A program made the position numbers and the translations under genes. A DNA stretch of 60,219 nt from Clostridiaceae bacterium (GTDB lineage Bacteria > Bacillota > Clostridia > DSM-8532): NCBI GenBank assembly GCA_012728015.1, contig JAAYFY010000026.1, forward strand, positions 1-60,219, read 5' to 3'. Positions 34,538-42,251 of this stretch are shown piece by piece. How positions within the stretch are numbered: position 1 is the stretch's first letter; each line of letters begins with the position of its first letter. The notes under the pieces are model-generated. The model did not search any database. It saw nothing but the letters and a program-made list of their open reading frames with translations, and was not told the origin of the DNA.

Positions 34538-35410
34538 ATGAAGAACGAATTGCTGAATGTGGTGCTGATTCAGAATAATCCTATTGACTGTAAAAACCTC
34601 GCGCAGGTCAGGCAAAATATCGATGCTACGCTTAACTGGATGGATAAAGCCTGTACCGCTTATCCCGATGTGGATATCATCGTTTTTAACGAATTCGTAA
34701 TTCAGGGCGGAAATCCCAGTCCAGATGAAGACATTGCCTTTGCGATTCCCTGTGAAGATATGATGCCGCTGCTCAATAAATGCAGGGAACGGGGAGTATG
34801 GGCGACCTTCAACTTTCAGGAAAAAGATGAGGGGAAACTGTACAATACGTCCATTATCGTTGATGATAAAGGTGAGATAAAGCTCAAATACAGAAAGGTA
34901 AACACCTTTGTCCCGCTGGAAACCAACTGCCCCGGTGATGAGTTCGTTGTATGCAAAGGCCCGAAAGGCGCCATTTTCGGCATGATGATATGTTATGACG
35001 GCGATTTTCCTGAAGCGGGACGGGAACTGGCATATAAAGGGGCAAATGTGTTTATACGCATGACAGGATACATGGAGCCCTATTCCGGTCCCTGGGGATT
35101 TACAAATCGAGCAAGGGCTTATGAGAATGCGGCTTATGTTCTGGCCTGCAATCGCAGCGGAAACGGTTCCATTTTCTCATGGTTCGGGAAAAGTGAAATA
35201 GTTGATTATGAAGGCAATGTAATTGCCAGGGCGCCGGAAGGCATCGAGTGGATGATGAAGTCGGAAATATGTCCATCCGCTGCCGATGAAAAGAGAAAAA
35301 AGAAAGCAGTGTTCAATCATTTGTACAATATTAAACACCGGGGCTATACAGCTCATGACGGCTGTGAGCATACGGTTAACCCGTATTCATATTATCGTGA
35401 CTGGAAATAA
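34538..35410 (+). CDS. Nitrilase-superfamily amidase (formamidase/aliphatic amidase-like)
   Basis: A 290-residue carbon-nitrogen hydrolase with an intact Glu-Lys-Cys triad: E52 in VFNEFVIQG, K120 in LKYRKVN and C152 in MMICYDGDFPE. The motif TNRARAYENAAYVLACNRSG and the general layout are closest to aliphatic amidase/formamidase branches. It would hydrolyse a small amide or an N-carbamoyl compound. It lies six bases after the permease gene and is probably cotranscribed with the purine-type permeases, which suggests the substrate is a nitrogen compound from purine or pyrimidine breakdown. That link is inference. Confidence 0.75.
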   Translation: MKNELLNVVLIQNNPIDCKNLAQVRQNIDATLNWMDKACTAYPDVDIIVFNEFVIQGGNPSPDEDIAFAIPCEDMMPLLNKCRERGVWATFNFQEKDEGKLYNTSIIVDDKGEIKLKYRKVNTFVPLETNCPGDEFVVCKGPKGAIFGMMICYDGDFPEAGRELAYKGANVFIRMTGYMEPYSGPWGFTNRARAYENAAYVLACNRSGNGSIFSWFGKSEIVDYEGNVIARAPEGIEWMMKSEICPSAADEKRKKKAVFNHLYNIKHRGYTAHDGCEHTVNPYSYYRDWK

Positions 35411-35497
35411 GCTGGGATAAGGCTGAAAACCGTTGCGCAGAACCTGGAATGAGTATGCGCAGGGTTAAAAATCAAGGGTACCAGATCGGAAGTAAGA

Positions 35498-36100
35498 ATG
35501 AACAGGGAAGTAACCTTGCTAATGGCGGATAAAGTATATCTGGCTTCGACTTCCCCAAGAAGAATAGAATTAATACACAAATATATACCTTCAGCCATTG
35601 TTCTGAAGCCTTTATGGGAAGAGCGCATGCCTTCGGGGCTGAATCCGGAAGAAACGGTAATGTTTTTGGCACGACAAAAAGCGGAAAGTGTTTTGAGCAT
35701 GTGCGACGAAGGGTTCATTATCGGATTGGATACGGTAGTATATAACGGAAGAATTATCGGTAAGCCCAGGGATAGAAACGAAGCCATACGAATCCTGGAG
35801 GAATTAAGAAACAGGGAGCATTTAGTATTGACCGGAGGAGCTGTAATCGGTGTTTCCAATGGTATGGTGAAAACACTCTGCGAAAAGACATGTATTCGAT
35901 TTGATGATTATTCGATGGAGGAAATTGAAAATTATGTGGATACCGGCGAGCCCTTCGACAAAGCCGGAAGTTACGCTTTGCATCTTGGATGGAGAAAGCA
36001 TACGATAGAGGTGAACGGGGATTTTGAGAATGCAATAGGTTTTCCATGGCGAAGGATTAAATCTACATTGGAGAGTATGGGGTATGTGTCTGAGGCATAA
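35498..36100 (+). CDS. Maf/YhdE family nucleotide pyrophosphatase
   Basis: Maf proteins hydrolyse canonical and modified nucleoside triphosphates to monophosphates. Signatures present are LASTSPRRIELI, the Glu/Lys-bearing central part with GLDTVVYNGRIIGKPRD, TGGAV and VDTGEPFDKAGSYAL. The 200-residue length includes eight residues before ATG 35522, the start usual for the family; ATG 35498 has the better spaced GGAAG. It is placed far from mreB/radC, its usual housekeeping neighbours, and closes the permease-amidase cluster, so it may act on nucleotides linked to that pathway. It is probably a specialised paralogue. Confidence 0.78.
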   Translation: MNREVTLLMADKVYLASTSPRRIELIHKYIPSAIVLKPLWEERMPSGLNPEETVMFLARQKAESVLSMCDEGFIIGLDTVVYNGRIIGKPRDRNEAIRILEELRNREHLVLTGGAVIGVSNGMVKTLCEKTCIRFDDYSMEEIENYVDTGEPFDKAGSYALHLGWRKHTIEVNGDFENAIGFPWRRIKSTLESMGYVSEA

Positions 36101-36178
36101 TTTGCATTTGTTGATACCCGGATATACAATCGGATGCATGGACTAGTGATTATAAAAGGGGCTTGCTTGAAATTTTAA

Positions 36179-36349
36179 AGGGGTTGTCTGAAAAAGACAG
36201 TTACCCGAGAACAGGGATTCGCAATAGACCATATCTTACCACCTGATGACAGGTGTTTTTTTTCTAAAGAGGTTTTATGTTTAGCCAAACATCTAATAGC
36301 AAGACAGGTATTGATAGTAGACGGTATTGATGTAGAACCAATTTCTTGA
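36179..36349 (+). pseudogene. Possible orphan coding fragment
   Basis: The 36101-36530 gap is 430 bases. A frame open for 56 codons reads TREQGFAIDHILPPDDR, then FFSKEVLCLAKHLIARQ and ends VDGIDVEPIS. It has no start codon and looks like the 3' end of a lost gene, but I could not assign a family. Inside it CACCTG-ATGA-CAGGTG (36240-36255) is followed by eight T, a textbook terminator, so the reading as protein may be a coincidence. The rest of the gap contains the promoter at 36346 and a 150-base leader. Confidence 0.25.
36240..36263 (+). terminator. Intrinsic terminator after the maf gene
   Basis: A perfect 6-bp stem CACCTG/CAGGTG with a four-base loop is followed by an unbroken run of eight T. 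Confidence 0.75.
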
Positions 36350-36374
36350 AGTATTATCCATCAGTTGTTATAAT
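36346..36374 (+). promoter_or_regulatory. Promoter of the AAC(6')-like gene
   Basis: TTGAAG (36346-36351) and TATAAT (36369-36374) with a 17-base spacer. It implies a leader of about 150 bases with a possible 16-codon peptide starting near 36400 (MNRGGNDALHQVSLLI). Confidence 0.6.
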
Positions 36375-36530
36375 CAACTCAACAAGTTCCAATGAATCGG
36401 GGTGGAAATGATGCATTACATCAGGTATCCCTGTTAATCTAGGATAAAGGCTAAAGCGCGAAGTCCTCCATATTGTTTTAACTTTATGCCTGGTTTTGTT
36501 CCATGTCAAAAGCTTAAGGGAGGATTTCAA

Positions 36531-37076
36531 ATGGAAATTATCAACATGACTCAACTGAACGAGACCCAGATAATCCAGGCCGCACAGATACTGACTGACA
36601 GTATTCCAATCGGTTGGCCGACGCTTCAGGATGCCCTGGATGAAATAAACAGGCTCATGATCCCGGAAAACACTTTGCTTGCGGCTATTGAAAACGGTAT
36701 TGTACTTGGCTGGGGAGGCATACTTCCGGAGTATAACGGAAATGTCTTCGAATTGCATCCGCTGGCTGTTCGCAGCGACAGGCGCAAGCAAGGCATTGGC
36801 AGGGCAATAGTTGCAGCATTGGAGGATGAAGCAAGAAAGCAGGGCGGCCTGACAATAATTTTGGGCGCCGACGATGAGAGGGGCGACGGCGAAACATCTT
36901 TTGCAAATGTCGATTTATATGATGATTTACCGGGGAGAATAAGGAGTTTTTCGCCCGGCACACATCAGTCAGGCTTTTACCTGAAGCTGGGATACAAGAT
37001 TATCGGCGTTGTGCCTGACGCAAACGGAATAGGAAAACCGGATATTTTTTTCGGAAAAAGTTTGCGCAAGCCGTAA
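36531..37076 (+). CDS. GNAT acetyltransferase, AAC(6')-Ii-like aminoglycoside 6'-N-acetyltransferase
   Basis: The 181-residue protein resembles the chromosomal AAC(6')-Ii of Enterococcus faecium along its length. Shared blocks are VFELHPLAVRSDRRKQGIG (acetyl-CoA binding and ELHPL), the GGLTIILGADDE segment, LYDD and the C-terminal FYLKLGYKIIGVVPDANG with KPDIFFGKSL. These enzymes acetylate the 6'-amino group of aminoglycosides, though many chromosomal relatives have other natural substrates. ATG 36531 follows AAGGGAGG. It has its own promoter and a long leader and lies in the accessory stretch. Resistance cannot be claimed from sequence alone. Confidence 0.72.
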   Translation: MEIINMTQLNETQIIQAAQILTDSIPIGWPTLQDALDEINRLMIPENTLLAAIENGIVLGWGGILPEYNGNVFELHPLAVRSDRRKQGIGRAIVAALEDEARKQGGLTIILGADDERGDGETSFANVDLYDDLPGRIRSFSPGTHQSGFYLKLGYKIIGVVPDANGIGKPDIFFGKSLRKP

Positions 37077-37199
37077 ATTTCTTGCCATAACATGAACGGG
37101 GCGGCTTCCTGCCGCCTTGTTCATACTCTTAATTAAATCCTTTCAGCACTCTCGGAACATGTTTAGAAGGCAGCATTTATTACAAAGGAGAATAAACCG

Positions 37200-37722
37200 A
37201 TGTACATTGAATTTAAGAACTGACAGATTATTATTGCGCCCGCTTAGTGTTTCGGATTTGCCTACGGTGTACGAATACGCTTCAGATCCGGAGACGACCA
37301 AATACATGTTTCGTTTGCCCAACAGGAACCTGGAGGAAACACGGAGTTTTCTCGAGCATGTCAGCGCGGAATGGCAAAAGGACGAGCCATCATTTTATGA
37401 ATTCGCGATTATTTATGATTCCATGCACATCGGTGCTGTGTCCGTGTACCTGAACGAAGACAGGACCGAGGGCGAGATGGGCTGGATTCTCAACAAAAAA
37501 TACTTGGGAAAGGGATTTGCGACAGAAGCTGCGCTTGCGGTCAAGTCATTTGCAGCGGAGCGGCTGAAAGTGAATAAACTGGTTGCCCACTGTGACAGCC
37601 GGAACCTTAGCTCTGCACGCATCATGGAGAAAATTGGGTTCTCGCTTGAAAGCAAAGGCGAGCGCCAATATCCCGATGAACGGGGATTGGCCTGCGAACT
37701 TGAATACTCCTGCCTGCTGTGA
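37200..37722 (+). pseudogene. RimJ/RimL-type GNAT acetyltransferase with a frameshift at the start
   Basis: The body (LRTDRLLLRPLSVSDLPTVY, GEMGWILNKKYLGKGFATEA, NLSSARIMEKIGF) is a complete N-acetyltransferase of the RimJ/RimL group. The natural start is ATG 37200, nine bases after AAAGGAG, but that frame reads MYIEFKN and stops at 37221-37223. Removing one A at 37218-37219 would give MYIEFKTDRLLLRPL, the usual family beginning. As written, translation could begin only at a TTG at 37207 in the body frame, which also lies within reach of the ribosome binding site. So the gene is either slightly damaged or mis-sequenced. Confidence 0.65.
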
Positions 37723-37801
37723 GGGAACGGTTCTCCCAGGCCAAGGGCGGCTCTCGTGATTCGTGTTTACCTCCGGTTTATAGAGAAATGAATACTCTAA
37801 G

Positions 37802-37851
37802 AAGGGGTTTTCAGACTTACGTAACAATAACGATTGCTGAAAACCTTTTTG
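37802..37851 (+). terminator. Intrinsic terminator after the acetyltransferase
   Basis: AAGGGGTTTTCAG is mirrored by CTGAAAACCTTTTT across a loop of about 22 bases. Confidence 0.7.
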
Positions 37852-37864
37852 TCTCTCGAAGATC

Positions 37865-37894
37865 TTGACAAAGATCCGTAAATGACCATAATAT
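37865..37894 (+). promoter_or_regulatory. Promoter of the ferredoxin-flavodoxin-PadR operon
   Basis: Consensus TTGACA (37865-37870) and TAATAT (37889-37894) with an 18-base spacer; TATAAT at 37894-37899 overlaps it. Confidence 0.7.
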
Positions 37895-37903
37895 ATAATA
37901 GCG

Positions 37904-37922
37904 ATATATCAAAATGATATAT
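37904..37922. promoter_or_regulatory. Probable PadR operator overlapping the transcription start
   Basis: ATATATCA and TGATATAT form a perfect 8-bp inverted repeat around AAA, beginning nine bases after the -10 box. Operators of PadR-type dimers are palindromes of this size, and a PadR gene is the last gene of this operon, which suggests autorepression. Confidence 0.6.
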
Positions 37923-37948
37923 TAGTTAATACGTTACGGAGCGAGTAT

Positions 37949-38689
37949 ATGAAACGGCAACCTGTCAGGAGATTAGTCTTATTGGTTTCCTTGCTGCTAT
38001 TTCCGGTAACGATGTGGTATTTTTCCCCCGCCATAATCATCATGGGAATGGCACGTCATATTTTGACCGGAAGCTTTTTTGCATTCTTGTCCATGCTGGT
38101 TCTGTCAGTGTTTCTGGGAAGAAGTTTTTGCGGCTATCTTTGCCCTGCCGGGGGATTGCAGGAATGTGCGGCCCATGTCAACAGCAAACCGGCAAAGCAG
38201 GGCAAAAGAAGGGCAATAAAGTACGTTATCTGGACCGTATGGATAGCCGTAATAGTAATTTCATTTGTTTTAGGTGAAGGAACCGTAGGCGTAGATGTAT
38301 TCTACATGACTGATCATGGCGTTTCGGTAACCGGAATAGCCAACTATATGGTTTACTACGCTGTTATTCTCCTGCTGCTTCTGCCTTCCTTGATTCATGG
38401 CCGACGCGCGGCATGTCATTACATATGCTGGATGGCCCCGTTCATGGTCATTGGTGAGAAAATCGGACAGATGATGCATATCCCTCAGCTTCATGTATCA
38501 GCCGATAACAGTAAATGCATTTCATGCAAAAAATGCGAGTCGGTTTGCCCGATGGGGCTTAGGGTGGAACAGATGATCAGGGAGAATAATAATAGTCAGT
38601 GTACCGATTGTATACAATGCGGAGCTTGTGTTGACAGTTGTCCGAAAAATGTGCTGTCATATTCATGGAAAGCGGAAAGGCGGTTTTGA
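37949..38689 (+). CDS. Membrane-bound 4Fe-4S ferredoxin-type protein, CcoG/NapH-like
   Basis: This 246-residue protein has about five membrane spans and three cysteine clusters. The first is CGYLCPAGGLQEC in a loop, as in NapH/CcoG-like proteins. Two C-terminal [4Fe-4S] sites follow: CISCKKCESVCPMG and CTDCIQCGACVDSCP. It should carry electrons across or along the membrane. ATG 37949 follows ACGGAG. The flavodoxin gene starts six bases after its stop, so flavodoxin is the likely soluble partner. The electron donor and acceptor are unknown. Confidence 0.78.
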   Translation: MKRQPVRRLVLLVSLLLFPVTMWYFSPAIIIMGMARHILTGSFFAFLSMLVLSVFLGRSFCGYLCPAGGLQECAAHVNSKPAKQGKRRAIKYVIWTVWIAVIVISFVLGEGTVGVDVFYMTDHGVSVTGIANYMVYYAVILLLLLPSLIHGRRAACHYICWMAPFMVIGEKIGQMMHIPQLHVSADNSKCISCKKCESVCPMGLRVEQMIRENNNSQCTDCIQCGACVDSCPKNVLSYSWKAERRF

Positions 38690-38694
38690 TTCAT

Positions 38695-39171
38695 ATGAAA
38701 AACCTGGTTGTCTATTTTTCATTGGAGGGGAATACCAGGCAGGCCGCAGAGATCATAGCTGACAGGCTTCATGCCGATATTCTCCAACTCGAAACCGTTT
38801 ATAAAATCCCGAAGAATAAAATGAAATATGTTATTGGCGGAATGCAGGCTGCTTTTGGCGTATGTGCAAAGATCAAGCCAATAGGGGTAAACCCGGAACA
38901 GTATGACAGGATAATTCTCGGTACGCCTGTATGGGCCGGCAAACCAGCCCCTGCCATTAATACATTTTTGAAGAATAATGTAAGTAATAAAGTTACTGCG
39001 CTTTTTACCTTAAGTGGCGGCGGCGATAACGAAAGATGCGTGCGGTACCTGAAAAAGAAACTTGATAATCTCGGAATGACAGTTGCCCTTGCCGACAGAA
39101 ATCATCCCTATGCATCAGAAAACCACGAAAAACTTAACCACTTCATGGAGGAACTTATCAATGGCAAATAA
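38695..39171 (+). CDS. Flavodoxin family protein
   Basis: A 158-residue FMN-binding protein. The phosphate-binding loop is SLEGNTRQAAEII and the later FMN-contact region is IILGTPVWAGKPAPAI, followed by LFTLSGGGD. It resembles the flavodoxin-like proteins that pair with ferredoxin-type membrane proteins in Clostridia. ATG 38695 is the natural family start (MKNLVVYFS); no strong ribosome binding site lies at the ideal distance, so translation is probably coupled to the upstream gene. It overlaps the PadR gene by 11 bases. Confidence 0.8.
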   Translation: MKNLVVYFSLEGNTRQAAEIIADRLHADILQLETVYKIPKNKMKYVIGGMQAAFGVCAKIKPIGVNPEQYDRIILGTPVWAGKPAPAINTFLKNNVSNKVTALFTLSGGGDNERCVRYLKKKLDNLGMTVALADRNHPYASENHEKLNHFMEELINGK

Positions 39172-39697
39172 AAAGAAGATAAATTATGTCATACTGGGAC
39201 TTCTTAATCATGAACCGCTTACAGGATACGAGATCAAAAAGAGGATCGATCTTTCGCTGAAGTTCTTCTGGAGCGGAAGCTTCGGGAGCATCTATCCCGC
39301 CCTGGATGCATTGGAAAAAGACGGCTGTGTTGAAAAGGAAGAGGAGAATTCAGGAAGGGGAAGAATAATATATTCCATCACTGATAAAGGACGGGCGCTT
39401 CTCAGGGAATGGCTCATGAAGCCTGCTGAAAAAGATGAGCTTAGGTATGAAACATTGCTTAAGCTTTTTTTCGGCGGTGAGCTTGGCAGAGAAGGCATCC
39501 TGGTTCATATTCAAAAGTTTGAAGAGAAAATAAGAAAAGAACTCCAGGTTCTTGAAAAGTATGCCGTGAACCTGGAAAAGGTCCAGGATGAGGAAGAGCA
39601 TAAATATTACCTGTTGACGGTCAGGTTCGGAATTGAAACATACCGGGCCTATCTTGGCTGGTGCGAGGAAGCAAAGGCTGTTTTGAAACAAGGTTGA
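39161..39697 (+). CDS. PadR family transcriptional regulator
   Basis: The N-terminal winged helix is characteristic (NYVILGLLNHEPLTGYEIKK, GSFGSIYPALDALEKDG, RIIYSITDKGRALLREWL) and is followed by the helical Vir_act_alpha_C dimerisation domain. PadR proteins are usually repressors released by small molecules or stress. ATG 39161 follows GGAGGAA and lies within the flavodoxin gene's end. As the last gene of a three-gene operon with a palindromic operator at the promoter, it probably represses its own operon. The inducer is unknown. Confidence 0.85.
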   Translation: MANKKKINYVILGLLNHEPLTGYEIKKRIDLSLKFFWSGSFGSIYPALDALEKDGCVEKEEENSGRGRIIYSITDKGRALLREWLMKPAEKDELRYETLLKLFFGGELGREGILVHIQKFEEKIRKELQVLEKYAVNLEKVQDEEEHKYYLLTVRFGIETYRAYLGWCEEAKAVLKQG

Positions 39698-39714
39698 ACA
39701 AGCGGATCACTTTG

Positions 39715-40983
39715 CTATTCACATTCCCATACTATATCGCCGTTCTTGTATATGTATATGAATTTCAGGCTATCATCAACCATCATTGCAACCCTTGCCA
39801 GTTCCCCGACAAACCCTGTGCTCCACTCTGAAATAAAAGTGTAGCCTCCGCCCCTGTCAATAACCAGGTTTTGGCTGGTTATAAAATCACCGTCTTTATT
39901 TATCAGCGCATAACCCATCGGGTTTTCGTAGTCAGTATTTCCCGGCATCCTGGCAAACGCGAAGCCGTTCTTGAAAGAAGTGGCACTTTCAAATCCAGGC
40001 TCTATAATGAACTCCCCTTTTGTATCGATATAACCGTAGAGCCCGTCGGCAAAAACAAGGGCCAATCCGTCACTGAACCGCTCCGCATAATCAAACACCG
40101 GTTCAATGGCAAAATCACCGTTCTTGTTAATATATCCGAATTTCCCGTCAATGCAGACGGCTGCAAGGCCGTTGCTGAATCCCTGGTATTGATAAGTGCC
40201 ATCTATGTAATGATCAAATCTGAAAGGTATTACAAGGTTTCCGTTTGTATCTATAAACCCGTGTTTATCATTCTCATCCGCAACCACGGCAAGACCCTCT
40301 GAAAAGTCATAAGCCATGTAGTACTCAGGTTCTATAACGATATCGCCGTTAGTGTCCACGTAACCGAAATTAAGATCCTTTTCAAAAACGGCAAGGCCAT
40401 CGTGAAAATCGCCGGTGTTGTTATCGAAATAGTCCTTATAAAAAGCATCTCCGTCTTTATTCATGAATCCGTGCTTTGAAGCGCCCGCCTCAATCTTGAC
40501 AACATGGGCCAGGCCTTCGCTGAAGTTCCCGATGTGTGCATACTGCGGCTCAACAATGGTCTCGCCGTCCAGGTCAATCAGGCCGAACCTGTCGTTCAGG
40601 CTTACTGCCGCCACACCTTCCGCGAAGAAACCTGCGTGATCATAGATAAAATCGACGACTACCTTGCCTTCGGAATCGATATATCCCCATTTTCCGTCAC
40701 TGTTCATGGCAGGGTAAAGGTAACGCTCTTCCCGGGCATTATCCGTTGCAGAGGCGGGTGTTGCCGGAATGTCAGGAATGGGGTCATCAAGAGCCGTACC
40801 TGGGGTATCCGCGGCTTCCGCAGTTATATCCGGGATATCTGCAGCTTCGGCGTCCGCAGCCGGTGTTTTTGCGGTATCGGAAGCCGTATCCGGTGTACTT
40901 GCGGCCTCCCGGAAATCTTCATCGCTTGTGTCCTCCGCAGGAACGGTTCTGCCGCATCCTGGAGGTAACAGCAATAGAATCAA
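39715..40983 (-). CDS. WG-repeat lipoprotein, start region frameshifted
   Basis: Residues 90-422 consist of about eight to nine WG repeats, for example KWGYIDSEGKVVVDFIYDHA and KFGYINKNGDFAIEPVFDYA, which form a repeat scaffold on the cell surface. The N-terminus has a lipobox (LLLPPGCG) and an Ala/Asp/Pro/Thr-rich linker. From the TTG at 40983 the signal peptide lacks its positive residues. A proper start, ATG 41012 with GGGGAAG, is out of frame by one base. One more A in the run at 41007-41009 would give MKTRIFTAVLLILLLLPPG, a normal lipoprotein signal. Function unknown. Confidence 0.7.
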   Translation of the reverse strand: MILLLLPPGCGRTVPAEDTSDEDFREAASTPDTASDTAKTPAADAEAADIPDITAEAADTPGTALDDPIPDIPATPASATDNAREERYLYPAMNSDGKWGYIDSEGKVVVDFIYDHAGFFAEGVAAVSLNDRFGLIDLDGETIVEPQYAHIGNFSEGLAHVVKIEAGASKHGFMNKDGDAFYKDYFDNNTGDFHDGLAVFEKDLNFGYVDTNGDIVIEPEYYMAYDFSEGLAVVADENDKHGFIDTNGNLVIPFRFDHYIDGTYQYQGFSNGLAAVCIDGKFGYINKNGDFAIEPVFDYAERFSDGLALVFADGLYGYIDTKGEFIIEPGFESATSFKNGFAFARMPGNTDYENPMGYALINKDGDFITSQNLVIDRGGGYTFISEWSTGFVGELARVAMMVDDSLKFIYIYKNGDIVWECE

Positions 40984-41222
40984 TAGTACGGCTGTAAATA
41001 TTCTAGTTTCATGCTCTTCTTCCCCATAAGTGATAAATTTTGCATCTACAACATTATAGCATGATTTGGGAGCAATAATGTGGCAAGGGAAAATTTTTTA
41101 CTTGAGCTTTTCCTTAATTAAGCCGAGATCCGGGAGATCCGCGGTTTTTGTCATGTAACGGATGGTTTGGACAAGCAATATTATGTAGTAGAAAACAAAA
41201 CCATAGAAGGGAGGTGCTCATA

Positions 41223-41663
41223 TTGTCGAGTATATTGGTTACTACCGGGGTAATGCGCTCTGACTCCACAATGGCCCAAATCGTTGTAGAGTTTGAAAAT
41301 ACAAGTAACGAGGACCATGAGGTTATATTGCATGTACTGAACTGGACTGCGAATACTCCTACCGATCTTCTTGCGCCTACCCGCATAACAATTCCTGTCG
41401 GACAGATCAGGGTACAATTCATAACTGCATTCGACGTCTTTGCTTATGAGGTTAGGGCAAGAATACCCAGGAATAACAAGGTGATTGTAACCTCTTTTGC
41501 CGAAACAATAAACAGTACGCTGATCCATGGCAACACGGTCCTGTTCCCTGATTTCAATCTATTATATTCATGCGATTCTGCCATTGATATCCCGATTCCG
41601 CCTCCCGGCATGCAGATCCTGGCTATGGAAGGTGCGGATGCGAATAACAGCGTAAAACCGTGA
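41223..41663 (+). CDS. Protein of unknown function
   Basis: A TTG at 41223 lies seven bases after AAGGGAGGTG, so the gene is very probably expressed. The 146-residue product is rich in beta-prone stretches (QIVVEFENTSNEDHEVILHV, ITIPVGQIRVQFI, YEVRARIPRNNKVIVTSF) and has no signal peptide, membrane span or cysteine motif. The pattern resembles a small immunoglobulin-like beta-sandwich, but I recognise no family. It sits alone between the WG-repeat lipoprotein, read the other way, and cutA. A strong hairpin follows at 41708. Confidence 0.55.
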   Translation: MSSILVTTGVMRSDSTMAQIVVEFENTSNEDHEVILHVLNWTANTPTDLLAPTRITIPVGQIRVQFITAFDVFAYEVRARIPRNNKVIVTSFAETINSTLIHGNTVLFPDFNLLYSCDSAIDIPIPPPGMQILAMEGADANNSVKP

Positions 41664-41707
41664 TAACAAAGGATAATTCATTATAATTGCCAATCAGCCC
41701 AAGAACG

Positions 41708-41751
41708 GTTCCCTGCTTTTCAGGCAAAGCTTAAGAAGAAAAGCAGGGAAC
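41708..41751. repeat. Perfect 14-bp inverted repeat
   Basis: GTTCCCTGCTTTTC (41708-41721) is exactly mirrored at 41738-41751. No T tract follows on either strand, so it is not a classical intrinsic terminator. It could still fold in RNA from the gene at 41223 or from cutA read-through. Confidence 0.6.
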
Positions 41752-41839
41752 TCATGGTGTTTGAATCGGATCACCCTCGCTGGTATTGGATCGGAGGGCA
41801 CCATGCCGACCAGTGGCTTGAATGAAAGCAGCCGGGTTG

Positions 41840-42160
41840 TCATTCCGGCCTGGTTTGCTCATCTATCCACGCAAGGTATGCGGCGCTTCCCTTTTCCGCG
41901 TCCACGAACAGGATTTCAGGCGTCTCATAAGGATGGATTTCCAGTAGTTTCTTCTCCAGTTCGGGGTATAACTCCTTCCTTGTTTTTAGAAGCACTAAAA
42001 CCTCATCCTCATGGCAGAGTTCGCCCTTCCATGCATAGTGGCTTTTTATCCTGATTTCCTGGACGCATGCCGCCAGTTTGCATCTTAGGATCTCATCTAT
42101 TACAGGCTTTGCCTGCTGCTCATTTTCAAATGTTGTCATCGCTATCCCGTACTTTCCCAT
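41840..42160 (-). CDS. cutA: CutA1 divalent cation tolerance protein
   Basis: A 106-residue trimeric protein. The signatures KLAACVQEI, SHYAWKGELCHEDEVLVLLKTR and HPYETPEIL are those of CutA1. It is tied to copper tolerance in E. coli, but its true role is unclear. ATG 42160 follows CAGGAGG; an upstream ATG at 42193 is not supported. It lies downstream of hppA but separated from it by a terminator. Confidence 0.9.
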   Translation of the reverse strand: MGKYGIAMTTFENEQQAKPVIDEILRCKLAACVQEIRIKSHYAWKGELCHEDEVLVLLKTRKELYPELEKKLLEIHPYETPEILFVDAEKGSAAYLAWIDEQTRPE

Positions 42161-42251
42161 GATCCGCCTCCTGGTACATATACTATATACCATTTATTAT
42201 TAATACCGGCCTGCCCTTGTCAAGCGGAAGGTCCTGATGGCAAAAATGAAA

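Noticed and set aside
36313-36336. Imperfect tandem GGTATTGATAGTAGA/CGGTATTGATGTAGA
   Set aside because: Only two short diverged units; not enough to call a repeat element.
39800-40740. Periodic repeats that could be mistaken for a repeat array
   Set aside because: The periodicity comes from WG protein repeats in the lipoprotein gene; spacing and sequence are not those of CRISPR.
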